Source of the DNA: JANRIC01 sp033765345
Lineage (GTDB): Bacteria; Bacteroidota; Bacteroidia; Cytophagales; Microscillaceae
DNA length: 64,000 nt
Direction: 5' to 3'
Assembly: GCA_033765345.1 (NCBI GenBank)
Contig: JANRIC010000159.1
Coordinates: 1 to 64,000 of the forward strand
Shown: piece after piece, positions 62,315 to 64,000 of the stretch
How the letters are laid out: the number at the start of each line of letters is the position of its first letter
How positions within the stretch are numbered: the stretch's first letter is position 1
Notes under the pieces: model-generated
Database searches by the model: none
What the model was told of the DNA's origin: nothing
What the model saw: the letters and a program-made list of their open reading frames with translations, nothing else
Translations under genes and position numbers: made by a program

Positions 62315-62993
62315 TCACATTATGAAAAACGGCATTTGAGTTGCCATCATGGGTTCTTTTACTCTTAGCTTTTCTTTTTGTGGCAGGAGCAGGCTTACGA
62401 TTCGCATCCATAGCCTCTAGCCATTCCTGAGCCTGAGCCACTTGTCTTTTATACGCGTTTAAGTGCATATCATCCTCTTCCTTCCAACGTTCCAGTAGCA
62501 TATCATCATTTATGAGTATTCCCGTCAGGTTGTAATGTATAGATGCAATCACATTTCTCTGCTTAGTCCTATCCAGATTCATCCATAGCCAGTGCCCAGA
62601 AAGAGCATCCTCAATATCAGCCGGAAATATGCATTGTTCAGGATTACCAAGCAACTTATCAGTAGCGTAATTCATTAGCTCTTGCAGCGTATCTTCTATC
62701 TTCTGATTACGCCTGTCTGCAATCTTCTGCCAGCTCTCAGCCACTTCTGCATCGCCTATGAAGGCCCAGCGATCATCACTAAGCTTACTGTTATAGTCAC
62801 ATACCCTGACAGCCCAGATGTGAGAGCCGCCACAACCCACGACGTACATTTCACCAAGTATCTCCCTTACTTTATCCGCAATACTACGTATATCATTACC
62901 ACCGTAGTTATCCACCAAAGCCCGAAGCTTTTCTACTTTAGTGATCTCATCACTACCCATAATTTCCAATTCAAATGCGATTCCGTAATTCAT
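62304..62993 (-). CDS. Hypothetical early phage protein, 229 aa
   Basis: The protein is mainly helical and ends in a basic tail (KPAPATKRKAKSKRTHDG), suggesting nucleic-acid binding. It has a CGGSHIWAV stretch but no known motif. It lies between the small HTH gene and MuA. Confidence 0.6.
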   Translation of the reverse strand: MNYGIAFELEIMGSDEITKVEKLRALVDNYGGNDIRSIADKVREILGEMYVVGCGGSHIWAVRVCDYNSKLSDDRWAFIGDAEVAESWQKIADRRNQKIEDTLQELMNYATDKLLGNPEQCIFPADIEDALSGHWLWMNLDRTKQRNVIASIHYNLTGILINDDMLLERWKEEDDMHLNAYKRQVAQAQEWLEAMDANRKPAPATKRKAKSKRTHDGNSNAVFHNVSKD

Positions 62994-63038
62994 TTCAAAA
63001 AGCGTTTTAAGATTTATTAATATTGATTTAAATACCCT

Positions 63039-63341
63039 TTAAGCCCTCTGAGCCACCCTAGCCTCACCATACGACCATATCCGTATACTATCCGCTACAG
63101 CCCGCTCCACAATCTCCCGATTCCTACCTATAATGATCCTCTGAGCCTCCGCCACTATCCTTAGCCCTTTTTCACTCATCACCTCCCTGCCCCTGTTGCC
63201 ACCAAGCACCTGAGCCACGTATGAGCGATTAGTACCCACAGCCTCAGCGATGCGCTCATTATCACCCCTTTTCAAGCGATCTCTCAGCTCACTCAAATAG
63301 TTTGGCGTAATTTTTTCATGTAGCATACTTCTATCTTGCAT
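63039..63341 (-). CDS. Small HTH regulator, Ner-like by position
   Basis: The 100-residue protein has a helix-turn-helix (ERIAEAVGTNRSYVAQVLGG) and a helical tail. It is the first gene of the early block, divergent from the repressor, where Mu encodes Ner. It probably controls early transcription. Confidence 0.7.
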   Translation of the reverse strand: MQDRSMLHEKITPNYLSELRDRLKRGDNERIAEAVGTNRSYVAQVLGGNRGREVMSEKGLRIVAEAQRIIIGRNREIVERAVADSIRIWSYGEARVAQRA

Positions 63342-63363
63342 TAATTTTATATATTTGTTAATG

Positions 63364-63394
63364 CAAATATTATGTCTTTTAGGTTAAATTGCAA
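63364..63394 (-). promoter_or_regulatory. Candidate early promoter
   Basis: On the minus strand a TTG (63394-63392) is followed after 19 bases by TAATATTTG (63372-63364), one base longer than the TAnnTTTG consensus. The predicted start gives a leader of about 20 bases before the HTH gene ATG at 63341. Confidence 0.5.
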
Positions 63395-63427
63395 GCTAAA
63401 AGGCATAATATTTTCCTAAAAGACATA
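63371..63427. promoter_or_regulatory. Three operator-like sites between repressor and early genes
   Basis: A 13-bp site CCTAAAAGACATA occurs at 63415-63427 and perfectly inverted at 63371-63383; a variant GCTAAAAGGCATA (11/13) is at 63395-63407. The two forward sites are exactly 20 bp apart, and the inverted one overlaps the -7 region of the early promoter. This is the expected layout for repressor control. Confidence 0.75.
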
Positions 63428-63446
63428 AAAAACACCATAAGTACCT

Positions 63447-64000
63447 ATGAACCAGGGAGATAAAATTGGTGAAAAGATAGAAAACCTACGGATTCAAAAA
63501 GGATTGAGCCAAGAAGAATTGGCAGAAAGGTTAGAAATTTCACAAGGACATTTATCAAATATAGTGAAAGGAAAAAAAAACCTAACACTTGGGCTTGTAG
63601 ACAACCTAAAAGAAATATTTGATGTTTCTCTTGATTGGTTGCTTTACGATCCATCGGATTCAACTTCAGAAAGAAATAGGAAAAGGCCTAATTACAGCCA
63701 GAGCATTAAAAACAACTCTGTAGTTAGCGAGCCTGATTCTAAATACAATCAACCTAAAGTAAACGCATTGAGAGTTAGTCTTGAACCTCCGCAAAAAGGG
63801 GAGGGAATGCTTGCGATTCCAGTTGAATCGCAGGCTGGCTATGTTACAAACTTTAAAATTACAGACTCAATGAACCAGTTGGAACGTATTAACTTGCCCG
63901 GTTTCTTTCAGGAAGAAGGAGAATACAGGGCCTTCCAAGTATCCGGGGATTCAATGTTTCCCACTATCAAAAACGGCGATTGGGCCATTTGCAAAAGCAC
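63447..64000 (+). CDS. CI/LexA-like phage repressor with S24 domain (partial)
   Basis: The frame opens at ATG 63447 and runs past the window end. An XRE-type helix-turn-helix is at about 5-60 (IENLRIQKGLSQEELAERL, ISQGHLSNIVKGK). After a linker, an S24 peptidase domain begins with AFQVSGDSMFPTIKNGDW, with Ser in GDSM as the probable nucleophile. Such repressors keep the prophage silent and cut themselves after DNA damage. Divergent transcription from the early operon and operators between them fit. Confidence 0.88.
   Translation, partial: MNQGDKIGEKIENLRIQKGLSQEELAERLEISQGHLSNIVKGKKNLTLGLVDNLKEIFDVSLDWLLYDPSDSTSERNRKRPNYSQSIKNNSVVSEPDSKYNQPKVNALRVSLEPPQKGEGMLAIPVESQAGYVTNFKITDSMNQLERINLPGFFQEEGEYRAFQVSGDSMFPTIKNGDWAICKS

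Larger units (their letters stand above)
29731..64000. mobile_element. Mu-like transposable prophage (right part runs off the window)
   Basis: MuA- and MuB-type genes, Gam- and GemA-like genes, terminase, portal-MuF, capsid, sheath, tube, baseplate and fibres together define a contractile-tailed Mu-like prophage of more than 34 kb. The late end must lie between 29655 and 29802. TGTATAAACCGCAAATTC at 29731 is my best guess because Mu-type ends start with TG, but the partner end is beyond 64000 so it cannot be tested here. No integrase or tRNA target is present, in line with transposition. Confidence 0.9.

Noticed and set aside
29803..64000. DNA-modification (mom-like) or integrase gene in the prophage
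   Set aside because: No frame matches these families; transposition by MuA/MuB is sufficient.

Overview
The window looks like chromosome of a Bacteroidota bacterium, probably a Cytophagales-type gliding or environmental organism. Supporting signs are a type IX secretion C-terminal sorting domain on a 1,300-residue beta-propeller protein, a grasp-with-spasm peptide cluster, a DUF2911 protein, a CHAT/TPR lipoprotein with a nearby anti-sigma-like protein, several TAnnTTTG promoter elements, and moderate-to-low GC. No rRNA, tRNA or CRISPR array was recognised.

Positions 1-10,080 form a ribosomally made peptide (RiPP) cluster. It holds a VKOR-thioredoxin fusion with a degenerate C39 domain (528-2231), a short Gly- and Cys-containing precursor (2370-2612), an ATP-grasp ligase (GwsG), a small unknown protein, a SPASM protein (GwsS), a large secreted protein with a ChaN/EreA-like domain, and a C39-peptidase ABC exporter. 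The inferred pathway is: precursor made, modified by ATP-grasp and SPASM enzymes, leader cut and exported by the C39 ABC protein, disulfides handled by the VKOR-thioredoxin protein.

Positions 10,080-29,660 are ordinary chromosome. They hold a secreted pullulanase-type GH13 enzyme, a T9SS-exported BNR/propeller protein, a nucleotidyltransferase, a membrane protein, an unusual array of 18 x 21 bp repeats, a HAD phosphatase/mutase, an NTF2-like protein, a heme oxygenase, a DUF2911/TPR protein, two unknown proteins, a TPR-CHAT lipoprotein and an anti-sigma-like protein.

From about 29,700 to the window end lies a nearly complete Mu-like (transposable) contractile-tailed prophage in three transcription blocks. 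The early block (minus strand, 63,341 to 53,265) has a small HTH regulator, MuA transposase, MuB ATPase, a Gam-like protein, a RadA/Sak4-like ATPase, a GemA-like protein, a DciA-like protein, a candidate endolysin and several small zinc proteins. A plus-strand block (44,240-53,214) has terminase, portal-MuF fusion, tape measure and a PAS-HisKA protein. A minus-strand late block (44,137 to 29,803) has protease/scaffold, capsid, membrane (lysis?) proteins, sheath, tube, tail chaperones made by -1 frameshifting, baseplate and fibres. A CI-like repressor is divergent at 63,447 and runs off the window. Three operator-like sites lie between it and the early block.

The most unusual points are a PAS-HisKA protein without kinase domain inside the phage morphogenesis operon, a phage DciA-type helicase-loader homologue, a clear A-AAA-AAG frameshift site with a tandemly duplicated chaperone domain, a tape-measure gene moved away from the tail operon, and a zinc-ribbon gene split by an in-frame UGA.
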